A stretch of 64,000 nucleotides of DNA from assembly GCF_003207855.1 (NCBI RefSeq), contig NZ_NKTZ01000003.1, positions 62,001 to 126,000 on the forward strand. The letters run 5' to 3'. Below are positions 8,703 through 19,086 of the stretch, one piece after another; position 1 is the stretch's first letter, and every line of letters starts with the position of its first letter. Position numbers and translations under genes: made by a program. This stretch comes from Komagataeibacter rhaeticus (GTDB lineage: Bacteria; Pseudomonadota; Alphaproteobacteria; Acetobacterales; Acetobacteraceae). The notes beneath the pieces are model-generated. The model made no database searches and was not told the DNA's origin. It saw only the letters and a list, made by a program, of their open reading frames with translations.

Positions 8703-10205
8703 TCAGTCATCGCTGCCCGGAGAGCGGGGCGCGGCGGGAAAGGCCGAATGGCCCCGGCTTCCGGATGCCGCCACCTGCCCGCCCCCGGCCGCCAGCCGCG
8801 CCATCACGACGTAGCTGCCGATGGCACAGGAAAAACCGACAAACCACGAAAGGTTGCGTACGGGTGCGAAAAGCGGCGCGAAAACCAGCGCCAGCCCGCA
8901 CAGCACGGAAAACAGCAGCGCCCCCATGGCCACGACATTGATCCCGCCACGATACCAGTAAGGGGCCTGCGGGTCCGCCGTGTACAGCGCGCCCATGTCC
9001 ATCCGCCCCTTGCGCATGATGTAGTAATCCGCCAGCAGCACGCCGGTCAGCGGGCCGATGAACGTGCCCAGTATGTCCAGTGTCAGGTGAATCACATCGG
9101 GCCGGGCATACAGGTTCCATGGTGTGACCACAATAGCACCCACGGCCGCGATCAGTCCCCCCCTGCGCCAGTTTATGGCATGCGGTGCCATGTTGGAGAA
9201 ATCAAACGCCGCCGAAACGAAATTGGCCACGATATTGACACCCGCCGTGGCCGTGACAAACGTCAGCACCCCCAGCGCCACCGCCGTCGGGCTGTCAATC
9301 TGGCTGACCACTTCCACCGGGTCCACCATCAGGCGGCCAAAGACGGGACGGGTCAGCACGATTGTCAGCAGGGTCAGCACCGAAAACCCGATGAAGTTGA
9401 CCGGTAGCCCCCAGAAATTGCCGCGCCGGATATCGGCCATGCTGATGCCGTAACGCGAAAAATCACCAAAATTCAGGGCAATGGGTGAAAAATAGGCCAC
9501 GATCAGCGCGGTTGCGTTGATGATGCCCAGCATGCGCGCGCCCATGCCCTGTGGCACGACACCCAGCACGTCCAGCGAGACATGCCCCCCTGCCCGCCAC
9601 AGCAGCCAGCCATCCAGCCCGATCATGACCACATAGATCACGGGACCGGCCCAGTCGATGAACCGCCGGATCGTCTCCATCCCGCGCCAGAACACCGCAC
9701 CCTGCAACCCCCACAGGAACAGGAAGCACCCCCACCCCAGCGTGGACAGCCCCAGCAGGCCATGCAGGCGCACATCCGCCCAGGGGCCCAGGTCCGGCCA
9801 CTGCCGCAAAAGCAGGACCAGCACCGCGTTGGAGGCAAGCCACGTCTGGATACCGTACCAGCCCACAGCAATGATGCCACGCACAAGGCCCGGAATGACC
9901 GCGCCACGTACGCCAAAGGCCATGCGCGCCATGACCGGATAGGGCGCGCCGGAATGGAAGCTGGGCTGCGCCACCAGGTTGCAGATCACCTGTATGACGA
10001 CAATCCCCGCCACCAGCGCAATGAACACATCCCCCGCCGGCAGCCCCATGGCGAACAGGCTGCCCGCCGTAATATAGCCCCCGATGCTGTGCACGTTGGA
10101 CATCCACAGGGAGACATAGTCAAACCACTTCCAGCTCCGCGCGCGTACGGGGGCCAGATCCTCGTTCACCAGATGGCTGTCCATGTGGTCCGTACGGCCT
10201 TGCAT
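8703..10205 (-). CDS. NCS1-family nucleobase/hydantoin/allantoin permease
   Basis: A 500-residue polytopic cation symporter of the nucleobase:cation symporter-1 family. The conserved N-terminal helix region is present (WKWFDYVSLWMSNVHSIGGY), followed by SFHSGAPYPVMARMAFG and LADYYIMRKG, all typical of NCS1. The start is the ATG at 10205, preceded by AAAGGGAAA; an upstream extension in the same frame has no such support. It is divergent from the dihydropyrimidinase gene across 133 nt. The pair suggests import of a pyrimidine, dihydropyrimidine, hydantoin or allantoin-like ring and its hydrolysis, but specificity is inferred. Confidence 0.9.
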   Translation of the reverse strand: MQGRTDHMDSHLVNEDLAPVRARSWKWFDYVSLWMSNVHSIGGYITAGSLFAMGLPAGDVFIALVAGIVVIQVICNLVAQPSFHSGAPYPVMARMAFGVRGAVIPGLVRGIIAVGWYGIQTWLASNAVLVLLLRQWPDLGPWADVRLHGLLGLSTLGWGCFLFLWGLQGAVFWRGMETIRRFIDWAGPVIYVVMIGLDGWLLWRAGGHVSLDVLGVVPQGMGARMLGIINATALIVAYFSPIALNFGDFSRYGISMADIRRGNFWGLPVNFIGFSVLTLLTIVLTRPVFGRLMVDPVEVVSQIDSPTAVALGVLTFVTATAGVNIVANFVSAAFDFSNMAPHAINWRRGGLIAAVGAIVVTPWNLYARPDVIHLTLDILGTFIGPLTGVLLADYYIMRKGRMDMGALYTADPQAPYWYRGGINVVAMGALLFSVLCGLALVFAPLFAPVRNLSWFVGFSCAIGSYVVMARLAAGGGQVAASGSRGHSAFPAAPRSPGSDD

Positions 10206-11736
<1,531 letters not shown>

Positions 11737-11745
11737 CACGACATG

Positions 11746-11771
11746 CCGGGGGCACGTCCCTGTGCCCCCGG
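11746..11771. terminator. Bidirectional terminator hairpin
   Basis: A perfect 10-bp stem CCGGGGGCAC/GTGCCCCCGG with a 6-nt loop sits in the 43-nt gap between the convergent hydA and nucleoside hydrolase stops. There is no strong T tract. Confidence 0.65.
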
Positions 11772-11779
11772 ACCAATGG

Positions 11780-12709
11780 TTACAGGCGGGACAGGCGCTC
11801 GACCACCAGGTCGTACACACCCTCCACGTCCACTTCGCGCATGAAAAGCGCGTTCTTTTCCTTCCCGCTGATCCCCCACCAGTCAACCACGCTCATGCCC
11901 ATGGTCAGCGGGCTTGCGGTCTCGATTTCCACATTGACCTCACGCCCGCGGTACAGGTCGGGCCGGAGCAGCCAGATCACGGTGTTGGGGTCATGCAGCG
12001 GACCACCGTCGGTGCCGTATTTCGTGGCCTCGAAGCGTTTTTCAAACCGCAGCCACGCCGCGACAATCGGGCCGATCCGGTTTGGAATACGCTCGATCCG
12101 CGCAAGGCGCGCGGCGCTGGTATGCAGCTGATGGGTCACGTCAAGCGGGAACACGACCAGCTTTATGCCGGAACGGAACACCATTTCAGCCGCATGGGGG
12201 TCAACATAGATATTGAACTCACCCGTGGGTGTTATGTTGCCCACTTCGGAAAACGCGCAGCCCATCATCACGATCTGGCCGATGCGCGTGCGCAGCGCCG
12301 GTTCACGCGCCAGGGCCAGGGCGATGTTGGTCAGCGGCCCGATGGTGCACAGCGTGATGGCACCGGGCGGGTTTTCCATGACCGTACGGATAATGAAGTC
12401 AACCGCATGCCCCGGTGTGGCGGCACGGCTGGGTGGCGGCAGGTCGACCCCTTCAAACCCCGTGCGGCCGTGCACATGGGTCGCGTTCACACCCGGACGC
12501 AGCAGCGGGCGGTCGGCGCCGGCATGGACGGGTATGTCCGTGCGCCCCACAAGGTCGAGTGTCTTGAGCGCGTTTTCGGTGGTCTGCTCCACCGATACAT
12601 TGCCCGCGACCGTGGTCACGCCCAGCAGTTCGATCTCCGGGCTGGCCAGCGCCAGCAGGATGGTCAGGGCATCGTCCTGCCCGGGATCGGTGTCGATAAT
12701 GATCTTCAT
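11780..12709 (-). CDS. Nucleoside hydrolase (second paralogue)
   Basis: A 309-residue nucleoside hydrolase beginning MKIIIDTDPGQDDAL, which supplies the Ca2+-binding Asp cluster at the very N-terminus. EFNIYVDPHAAE and FPLDVTHQL also match the paralogue at 6404-7345. The ATG at 12709 has a GGAG site 5 nt upstream; the longer upstream frame is rejected. Two paralogues so close together suggest different base preferences or expression conditions rather than redundancy, which is an inference. It is divergent from the nucleoside deoxyribosyltransferase-like gene across 142 nt. Confidence 0.92.
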   Translation of the reverse strand: MKIIIDTDPGQDDALTILLALASPEIELLGVTTVAGNVSVEQTTENALKTLDLVGRTDIPVHAGADRPLLRPGVNATHVHGRTGFEGVDLPPPSRAATPGHAVDFIIRTVMENPPGAITLCTIGPLTNIALALAREPALRTRIGQIVMMGCAFSEVGNITPTGEFNIYVDPHAAEMVFRSGIKLVVFPLDVTHQLHTSAARLARIERIPNRIGPIVAAWLRFEKRFEATKYGTDGGPLHDPNTVIWLLRPDLYRGREVNVEIETASPLTMGMSVVDWWGISGKEKNALFMREVDVEGVYDLVVERLSRL

Positions 12710-12851
12710 GCATGCTCCACTGGAGAAAAATCGCAGGCCGCCTTCCGGTCGGCCGGCGCGGCGCCGGATTAGACCACCCGCACGCCCAAAAGGCGATACA
12801 GCCGGGGCGGAATTGATTACCGTTGTTTCAGAACGAAAAGAAAGGAACCCC

Positions 12852-13466
12852 ATGAGCATCCAGCCCCCCCCATCCCTCCCGCGCGCGCCACGCATCTACC
12901 TTGCGGGCGATACGGTGTTCCGCCCCGGCGCGGCGGACCTGTTCCGCGCCATGAAGGCCATCTGCGCCCGGGCCGGTCTGGAAGGTGTCTGCCCGTTTGA
13001 CGGGCAGGCCGAGGTCGATGACCTGGCCCCCGGCGCGCAGACCAGCCTGCTGATCGCCCGCCTTGACCGTGACCTGATGGATGGATGCGATGCGGGGGTC
13101 TTCTGCCTCGACCCCTTCCGCCGCGCGGCCGACATGGACCCCGGCACCGCGGTGGAGATCGGCTACATGGCGGCCCAGGGCAAGAAGCTGGCGGGCTATA
13201 CGGTCGATGGCCGCCCCTATCCGCAGAAAGTGGCGCAATACCGCCGCGCGGCATGGGGGGATTCATTGCGTGAAAGAAAAGGCAATGGCGGCAGCGGCAC
13301 GACGGAAGATGCCGATGGCCTGATCGTCCATTCCGAAGGCATGGTGCAGAACGCCATGACCGAGGGCTTCATCCGGCTTTCCGGTGGCGAGATTGCCGTG
13401 GATGCGGACCTGCTGACCGCCTTTGGCCTTGCCATCACCAACCTGGCCTCACGCCTGCGGGCATGA
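12852..13466 (+). CDS. Nucleoside 2-deoxyribosyltransferase family protein
   Basis: A 204-residue protein of the Nuc_deoxyrib_tr family, members of which transfer 2-deoxyribose between bases or hydrolyse nucleotide N-glycosidic bonds. The typical N-terminal strand and loop are visible (IYLAGDTVFRP), followed by a PFDGQAE segment, the DAGVFCLDPFR region, DPGTAVEIGYMAA holding the probable catalytic Glu, and GKKLAGYTVDGRPY. The start ATG has AAAGGAA upstream. Position beside a nucleoside hydrolase supports a salvage role. Whether it acts on nucleosides or nucleotides is not determinable from the sequence. Confidence 0.85.
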   Translation: MSIQPPPSLPRAPRIYLAGDTVFRPGAADLFRAMKAICARAGLEGVCPFDGQAEVDDLAPGAQTSLLIARLDRDLMDGCDAGVFCLDPFRRAADMDPGTAVEIGYMAAQGKKLAGYTVDGRPYPQKVAQYRRAAWGDSLRERKGNGGSGTTEDADGLIVHSEGMVQNAMTEGFIRLSGGEIAVDADLLTAFGLAITNLASRLRA

Positions 13467-13496
13467 TGCCGGGGCTGCATCAAGGAACGGACTGAC

Positions 13497-15254
13497 ATGG
13501 ATCTTTCCCGACGGGACCTGACCAGACTGCTTGGCACCGGGCTTTTCCTTGCCCCCACCGGCCTGGCCCGCGCGCGCGCGGCCGGGGTGGCGTGGTGGAA
13601 GGATGTGGTGGCGTACGAGATCTATCCCCGCTCCTTTCAGGATGGCAATGGCGACGGGATCGGGGATTTCGTGGGCATGGCCGAACGGGTGGACTACCTG
13701 GCCGATCTGGGCATTGGCGCGGTATGGATTGCCGCGTGCTTTGACTCCCCCAATGCCGATAACGGGTATGACGTGCGCGACTACCGCAAGATCATGCCCG
13801 ATTTTGGCACCATGGCGGATTTCGAGCGGTTCATGGCGCGGGCCAAGGCACGCGGCATCCACGTCATTCTGGACATGGTGTTCAACCATACCAGTGACGA
13901 GCATGAATGGTTTGTCCACAGCCGCAGTTCCCGCACCAACCCCTATCGTGACTACTACATATGGCGCGACGGCCATGACGGCGGGCCGCCCACCAACTGG
14001 AAGGCCGCGTTCGGTGCCGGGTCGGCATGGCAGCTGGATGCCACGACGGGCCAGTATTACCTGCACACCTTTGTCAGCAAACAGCCTGACCTGAACTGGG
14101 AAAACCCCAAGGTCCGCGCGGCACTGTACGACATCCTGCGCTTCTGGGCGCAGAAGGGGGTCAGCGGCTTCCGCTTCGATGCGATCACAAGCCTTGCCAA
14201 GCCCAGCGTCATGAAGGACTTCATACCCGGCCAGCATCCGGGCCAGGCGTCCTTTGCCGAGGTCGGGCCAGGGCTCGATGCCTATCTGCACGAAATGCAC
14301 ACCCATGTCTTTGCCGGAACCGACCTCTACACCGTGGGGGAAGCATGGGGGGCCACGCATGACGCCATCATCAGGATGACCGATGACCGGCGGGGCGAGA
14401 TCACATCCGCCTTCCGCTTCGACCTGCAGCTGAAGGATGCCGATGACTGGCGCAAGCTGCCATGCAGGCTGGAGGACATGCGTGCCTTCAATGCCGACAA
14501 TGCCTTCAATGACAACCCGCATGTCTGGCCGCTGGTCTATCTGGAGGACCATGACTTCCCCCGCGCCGCCTCGCGTTACGGCTCCGCCCGGCCGGAATAT
14601 GGCGCGCGCTCGGCCAAGCTGCTGGGCATGATGATGCTTTCGCTCAGGGGCACGCCCTATATCTATCAGGGCCAGGAAATCGGCATGACCAATTTCCCCT
14701 TTGAACGGATCGAGCAGTACGACGACGTGCAGGCCCATAACGGCTGGCGTAACGAGGTGCTGTCGGGCCGTGTTCCTGCGGCACAATACCTGAGCAACCT
14801 GGCCCAGGTCAGCCGCGACAACGCCCGCACCCCCATGCAGTGGGATGATACGCCGCATGCGGGCTTTACCACCGCGCGCAGGCCATGGTTCGCGGTCAAC
14901 CCGAACTACCGGCAGGTCAATGTCCGCGCGGAAAGCGCAGACCCGGATTCCGTCCTGTCCTTCTACCGGGCCATGATCCGCCTGCGCCGGGCATGGCCCT
15001 GCCTGTCCGGCGGGCAGTATGAGGACATTTCCGTAACGGGCAGCCAGGTCTACGCCTATACCCGCCGCGAAGGCGGGAAGGCCGTTGTGGTCATCCTGAA
15101 TTTTTCCGATATCGCGGCCCCGTTCACCCTGCCCGGCCACCTGCGCGCGGGTCCGTGCCTGATGGGCAACATGACGCCCCCTGCCGCACTGGCGGGCGGC
15201 AGCCTGGCGCTGCGACCGTGGGAGAGTGTGATCTACCAGCTTGTCCCGTCCTGA
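13497..15254 (+). CDS. Exported GH13 alpha-glucosidase
   Basis: A 585-residue GH13 enzyme resembling oligo-1,6-glucosidase/alpha-glucosidase. The N-terminus SRRDLTRLLG followed by a hydrophobic stretch is a twin-arginine signal, so a periplasmic location is likely. The beta-strand 3-4 motif DMVFNHTSDEHEWF is present, as are the catalytic residues: nucleophile Asp228 in GFRFDAI, acid/base Glu282 in TVGEAW and Asp353 in LEDHDFPR. The last motif usually reads NHD; here it is EDHD. It hydrolyses alpha-linked glucosides such as maltose, isomaltose or sucrose. The gene stands 64 nt before a glycosyltransferase gene that may be co-transcribed. Confidence 0.92.
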   Translation: MDLSRRDLTRLLGTGLFLAPTGLARARAAGVAWWKDVVAYEIYPRSFQDGNGDGIGDFVGMAERVDYLADLGIGAVWIAACFDSPNADNGYDVRDYRKIMPDFGTMADFERFMARAKARGIHVILDMVFNHTSDEHEWFVHSRSSRTNPYRDYYIWRDGHDGGPPTNWKAAFGAGSAWQLDATTGQYYLHTFVSKQPDLNWENPKVRAALYDILRFWAQKGVSGFRFDAITSLAKPSVMKDFIPGQHPGQASFAEVGPGLDAYLHEMHTHVFAGTDLYTVGEAWGATHDAIIRMTDDRRGEITSAFRFDLQLKDADDWRKLPCRLEDMRAFNADNAFNDNPHVWPLVYLEDHDFPRAASRYGSARPEYGARSAKLLGMMMLSLRGTPYIYQGQEIGMTNFPFERIEQYDDVQAHNGWRNEVLSGRVPAAQYLSNLAQVSRDNARTPMQWDDTPHAGFTTARRPWFAVNPNYRQVNVRAESADPDSVLSFYRAMIRLRRAWPCLSGGQYEDISVTGSQVYAYTRREGGKAVVVILNFSDIAAPFTLPGHLRAGPCLMGNMTPPAALAGGSLALRPWESVIYQLVPS

Positions 15255-15318
15255 CCCGGTGGCATGCAACCCGGCGGTGGGGCGGGCGTTGAGCGTGCTC
15301 CACTCCAGCAGGTGACGC

Positions 15319-16452
15319 ATGCCGCCGGTCAGGTTCACCGCCCCTACCCCTGTCGTGGCCATTCCCGTGCGCAACGAGGCCGAACGGATCGCAGCCTGCC
15401 TGCATGCGCTGGCGGGGCAGCAGGGCGCGCGGCTGGCCCACGCCGTGCTGCTGCTCAACAACTGTACCGACGCCACGCGCGATATGCTGCCCGCACTGGC
15501 GCCGCACCTGCCCTTTGTCGTGCATGGGGTGGAGCGCACCTATCCCGCCCCCCTTGCCCATGCGGGTACCGCGCGCTGCGAAGCCATGGAAATTGCCGCG
15601 TCCCTGGCAGGGCCGGACGGCGTGATCCTGACAACCGATGCCGATGGCACCGTGGCCCCCGACTGGCTGGCCAATACCCTGGCCGCCTTCGAGGAAGGGG
15701 CGGATGCCGTATGTGGCCGTGCCCTGATCAACCCGGCGGACGCTGCCCTCATTCCCATGCACCTGCATGAGGATGACCGGATGGAAACCGGCTACGGAAT
15801 GCTGCTGGACCGCATCCATGACCTGGTGGACCCCGACCCGCACGACCCGTGGCCCCGCCATGCCGAGCATTCCGGTGCCAGCATTGCCGTATCCGTGGTC
15901 ATGTGGCGGCGCGCGGGCGGCCTGCCACCGCTGCCATTGGGCGAGGACCGGGCCTTCCTGAAGGCGGTGCGACGGGTGGACGGCGTGATCCGCCATGCGC
16001 CCGACGTGCTGGTTACGGTATCGGGCCGCACGCTGGGCCGCGCGCGCGGCGGCATGGCCGACACCATGGCCCGCCGCCTGCTCAGGCAGGATGACCTGCT
16101 GGACGAAAGCCTTGAACCCGCCCTGACCTGCCTGCGCCGCGCCCGCGCCCGCGCGGCCCTGCGGCGGCTGCGCGCCCTGCCCCGCATGTCCGGGCAATGG
16201 GGGGTGGAGATGTGCGGGCTTGCGTACCAGCTGGACCTGCCCCCGGCCGAAGTGGAGCGGATGGCGCGCGCGCATTTCCTCGGCGTGGCGTGGGACGGTC
16301 TGGAACAAGCAAGCCCCGCGCTGGTGCGCGTTCCCGTCCGGCGCGCGGAACTGGCCACGCATCACCGGCAGGCACGGCGCGTGGTGCGGCAGTTGCTGGC
16401 CCGCCGCTCGGCCACGCGGACGGCGCACAGGCACCGGCAGCCAGTAAATTGA
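15319..16452 (+). CDS. Family 2 glycosyltransferase
   Basis: A 377-residue GT2/GT-A fold protein. The nucleotide-sugar binding start VVAIPVRNEAERI and the DXD-type DADGTVAPDW are present, along with an acceptor-side region HSGASIAVS and LGEDRAFLKAV. The GEDRAF motif carries the usual catalytic acid. No membrane helix is evident, so it is probably cytosolic or peripheral. It faces the methyltransferase/PIG-L/acyl-CoA dehydrogenase operon, and its job is probably linked to that operon; donor and acceptor are unknown. The start is the ATG at 15319. Confidence 0.85.
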   Translation: MPPVRFTAPTPVVAIPVRNEAERIAACLHALAGQQGARLAHAVLLLNNCTDATRDMLPALAPHLPFVVHGVERTYPAPLAHAGTARCEAMEIAASLAGPDGVILTTDADGTVAPDWLANTLAAFEEGADAVCGRALINPADAALIPMHLHEDDRMETGYGMLLDRIHDLVDPDPHDPWPRHAEHSGASIAVSVVMWRRAGGLPPLPLGEDRAFLKAVRRVDGVIRHAPDVLVTVSGRTLGRARGGMADTMARRLLRQDDLLDESLEPALTCLRRARARAALRRLRALPRMSGQWGVEMCGLAYQLDLPPAEVERMARAHFLGVAWDGLEQASPALVRVPVRRAELATHHRQARRVVRQLLARRSATRTAHRHRQPVN

Positions 16453-16600
16453 GAAGAGACCCTAAAAAACCTGCCCGGCCCATTTCTCCTGCCCATGGGG
16501 CCGGGGGCACCGCCGCCTGCGCGCTGCCACGCACGGTGTCCCGGCTTGATGCGGGACGGTAGCCGGAAATCCCTGTCAGCGTGCCATTTCTGACCGGTTT

Positions 16601-17221
16601 TCAGTCCGTCATGGCTGTATCCGCCCCATCCCCGCCATCCGCAAGCATGTCAAGGCGGTAGCCGACATGACGGCGGGCATGGACCACCCGCAGCCCCGCC
16701 CGCAGGCAGCAGGCCACGAAGTGACGGGCCGCCTCATCGCCGGTGCAGGGCGTATCGGTCGGGCCGGTCCAGTTCACCAGCATGATCGGGGCACCGGACC
16801 TGCGCACCCGCAGGCACTGGCCGGCAAGGCGCGTGATATCGGCGGGGGAGAGGAAATACAGCAGCTCCGAAATCACGATCAGGTCACACCCCCGCGCCGG
16901 CAGGGCGGGAAAGCCGCCGGGCAGGTGCCCACGGTAGAACGACACCCCTTCCCGCCCGGTACAGCGCAGCCGGGCACGCCGGAGTGCGATACGGGACACA
17001 TCCACCGCCAGCAGCCGGTCACACTGCCGCGCCAGCCGTGCGGTCATCACCCCGATCGAGCAGCCCAGTTCCAGCGCGTTCATGAAATGCCGGCCCGCCA
17101 GCAGGGCAAGGGTCTGGCGGTATTTGCGCCGCTCGTAGGCACTTGTGCCCACGCCCCACGGGTTGGCATGACGGATGTGCAGGCGCTCGAACACCGCGCG
17201 CGGCCAGCTATGTGTGTTCAT
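16601..17221 (-). CDS. NodS-like SAM-dependent methyltransferase
   Basis: A 206-residue class I methyltransferase. YERRKYRQTLALL is followed by the SAM motif ALELGCSIGVMTARLA, then LLAVDVS and LIVISELLYFLS. This pattern strongly recalls NodS, the N-methyltransferase of rhizobial Nod-factor synthesis that methylates a deacetylated glucosamine. Its start overlaps the PIG-L stop by 4 nt, so the two are probably translationally coupled. A deacetylase-then-methyltransferase order mirrors NodB-NodS, but the substrate here is unknown. It is the last gene of a four-gene minus-strand operon. Confidence 0.85.
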   Translation of the reverse strand: MNTHSWPRAVFERLHIRHANPWGVGTSAYERRKYRQTLALLAGRHFMNALELGCSIGVMTARLARQCDRLLAVDVSRIALRRARLRCTGREGVSFYRGHLPGGFPALPARGCDLIVISELLYFLSPADITRLAGQCLRVRRSGAPIMLVNWTGPTDTPCTGDEAARHFVACCLRAGLRVVHARRHVGYRLDMLADGGDGADTAMTD

Positions 17222-17949
17222 GGCCTGACAAAGACCTCAAAATCCGTGATCAGCGCATCCAACAGGGTTTCGGGCAGGGTAAAGCCGGTCGGGTCATCGG
17301 TAATCAGGCCGCCGTACTGGCTTTCATGCATCCGCACCGCCTGTGCCTTCGCCGCGCGACAGGCGGTGATGTCCAGCCTTACGCCATGCGGTGCCCCCTC
17401 ATCCATTTCCCTGTCCGGCGCAAGAAGCCAGCCCCATACGGGATAGGCCCACAGCGCGAAACCACCCTGCTGGCACAGGGCAACGCCGGTTTTCCATGTT
17501 GCTTCATGATCGCAATGCGGATCGGCCCACCATGGGGCAAGCACCGTGGCGCAGCCATGGCGGCGGGCCAGCCCGGCCAGCGTGGTCACGACCCGCGTGA
17601 ACAGGCGGCCTTCATGCGGAACTGCGGTATCGGGCAGGTTAAGGAACACGACACGCTGGGCCGCAAGCCCAAGGCAGGCCACCGCGCGCAGGGTTTCCCC
17701 CTGCCGCTGCATGCGCAGCCGGGTGGCGGGCCAGCCGGATGAATGCGGATGGGACGCCACGCCATCGGTCATGACCACCACAAGCGGCGGCCGCCCCGCC
17801 GCGCAGCACGCGGCGATCAGCCCGCCACAACCAAGGCTTTCATCATCAGGATGCGGCGCCAGGATCATGGCCGTGCCCGGCACGATGTCAGCCAGCGGCA
17901 CCACCGGCAGCGCATGCAGGGCGGCGTGCAGGGCGGCGGCCTTCATCAT
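17218..17949 (-). CDS. PIG-L/LmbE family deacetylase
   Basis: A 243-residue zinc-dependent N-deacetylase of the PIG-L family, members of which remove acetyl groups from GlcNAc-containing conjugates. The Zn motif APHPDDESLGCGG lies near residue 30 and the third ligand is in HCDHEAT. The start overlaps the upstream acyl-CoA dehydrogenase-like stop by 4 nt, and its own stop overlaps the methyltransferase start. No signal peptide is seen, so the protein is cytosolic. Deacetylation of a hexosamine glycolipid or oligosaccharide followed by N-methylation is the simplest hypothesis from the operon. Confidence 0.88.
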   Translation of the reverse strand: MMKAAALHAALHALPVVPLADIVPGTAMILAPHPDDESLGCGGLIAACCAAGRPPLVVVMTDGVASHPHSSGWPATRLRMQRQGETLRAVACLGLAAQRVVFLNLPDTAVPHEGRLFTRVVTTLAGLARRHGCATVLAPWWADPHCDHEATWKTGVALCQQGGFALWAYPVWGWLLAPDREMDEGAPHGVRLDITACRAAKAQAVRMHESQYGGLITDDPTGFTLPETLLDALITDFEVFVRP

Positions 17950-19067
17950 GTTGCCTCCATGCGGGGCAGGTCACGGTGGGTGAACCATCCGGCGGCCTCG
18001 CACAGGGTCTCGTCCGGGGCGGGCTGGCGCAGGTAGGTGGCCAGGTCACGCAGCAGGCGCTCGGCCGGATTGGTACGCACAAAGGCCGCAAGCCCCAGCC
18101 CGCGCTGGACCAGTCCGATCACCTCCAGCCCCGCCCGTTCCACCGCAAGGCGGGCAAGGTTGACGGTGGCGGCAATATCACCCGTGGCATGCCGGTCGGG
18201 GGCGGCGGCCAGCATGGCGGCCCTGTGCGTCCATAAGAACGCGGTTTCCGCCGCGATCAGCGCATCACCGATCCGCGCCTGCTGGGCCGGGGCCTGTGCG
18301 CGCCCGCGCGCGGCAAGCTGTTCACGCAGTACAGTGGCCAGCCGTTCAATCCCGCCCAGCGCCACGGCCATGGCCCGCCATGCCCCGGCCGAAAACTCGG
18401 GCTGGCGCAGGTAATCCCCCGCCTGTCCCACCATGCATTCCGCCTGCACCACCATATCGGTAAAATCATACCGCCCCGTGCCCGCGCCCCGCATGCCCGC
18501 AAGCCCGTCGGGGCCATGATGGACGCGCGATGTATCCGCCACCCCCACCAGCAGCATGTGCACATTGCCCCCCTGCGTTGCCGCCGTGACAAGGGCATGC
18601 GTCACATGCCCCACACCGGAGGCAAAGGCCTTGCCGCCATGCAATGTCACGGTACCGTCACCCGCTTCCATGGCCAGCGGCTGCGCGCCATCGGTCACCC
18701 ACACGCCAAACAGGGCGCCGTCATGCACCGCCGCTGTCGCCTGCGCCATCCGGGCCTGCGTTCCATAGCAGGCGATCAGGCGCAGCGCGTTCACATGCCC
18801 CTCCACAATGCGGCCCAGCGCCAGGCTGCCGTGGCCTACCAGACGCAGCATATGCAGCAGCCCCGACGCGCCATGGGCTTCGGTGCCAAACCCGTGCCCC
18901 CCGCATGCCTGTGGCAGGGCGGCCGACAGCACGCCCAGCGCCCGCAGGCGGTCCAGCCCGTGATGGGGGAAGGCGGCCGGGCCATCATTGATGGTGGCTT
19001 CCGCCTCCAGTTCCGCGCGGCAGGCCGACAGGGCTTCAAAGGGAAAGGTCATGAACCGGCCGATCAT
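17946..19067 (-). CDS. Acyl-CoA dehydrogenase-like flavoprotein
   Basis: A protein of about 373 residues with the three-domain layout of acyl-CoA dehydrogenases: a helical N-terminus with GVLSAALPQACGGHGFG, a middle beta-domain with GVWVTDGAQP and GGKAFASGVGHV in place of the classic FAD-binding repeats, and a helical C-terminus ending PAERLLRDLATYLRQP. The classical catalytic Glu is not obvious, so dehydrogenation of a CoA thioester is not assured. I start at the ATG 19067; a TTG at 19085, just after the upstream stop, and an ATG at 19052 are alternatives. In this operon it may modify an acyl chain on the glycan product. Confidence 0.8.
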   Translation of the reverse strand: MIGRFMTFPFEALSACRAELEAEATINDGPAAFPHHGLDRLRALGVLSAALPQACGGHGFGTEAHGASGLLHMLRLVGHGSLALGRIVEGHVNALRLIACYGTQARMAQATAAVHDGALFGVWVTDGAQPLAMEAGDGTVTLHGGKAFASGVGHVTHALVTAATQGGNVHMLLVGVADTSRVHHGPDGLAGMRGAGTGRYDFTDMVVQAECMVGQAGDYLRQPEFSAGAWRAMAVALGGIERLATVLREQLAARGRAQAPAQQARIGDALIAAETAFLWTHRAAMLAAAPDRHATGDIAATVNLARLAVERAGLEVIGLVQRGLGLAAFVRTNPAERLLRDLATYLRQPAPDETLCEAAGWFTHRDLPRMEAT

Positions 19068-19086
19068 GTCTGGCGGGAATACCAAA

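Noticed and set aside
13449-15539. 696-codon open frame on the minus strand opposite the alpha-glucosidase gene
   Set aside because: Antisense of a well-supported gene with no motif and no ribosome site; the plus-strand gene has complete catalytic residues.
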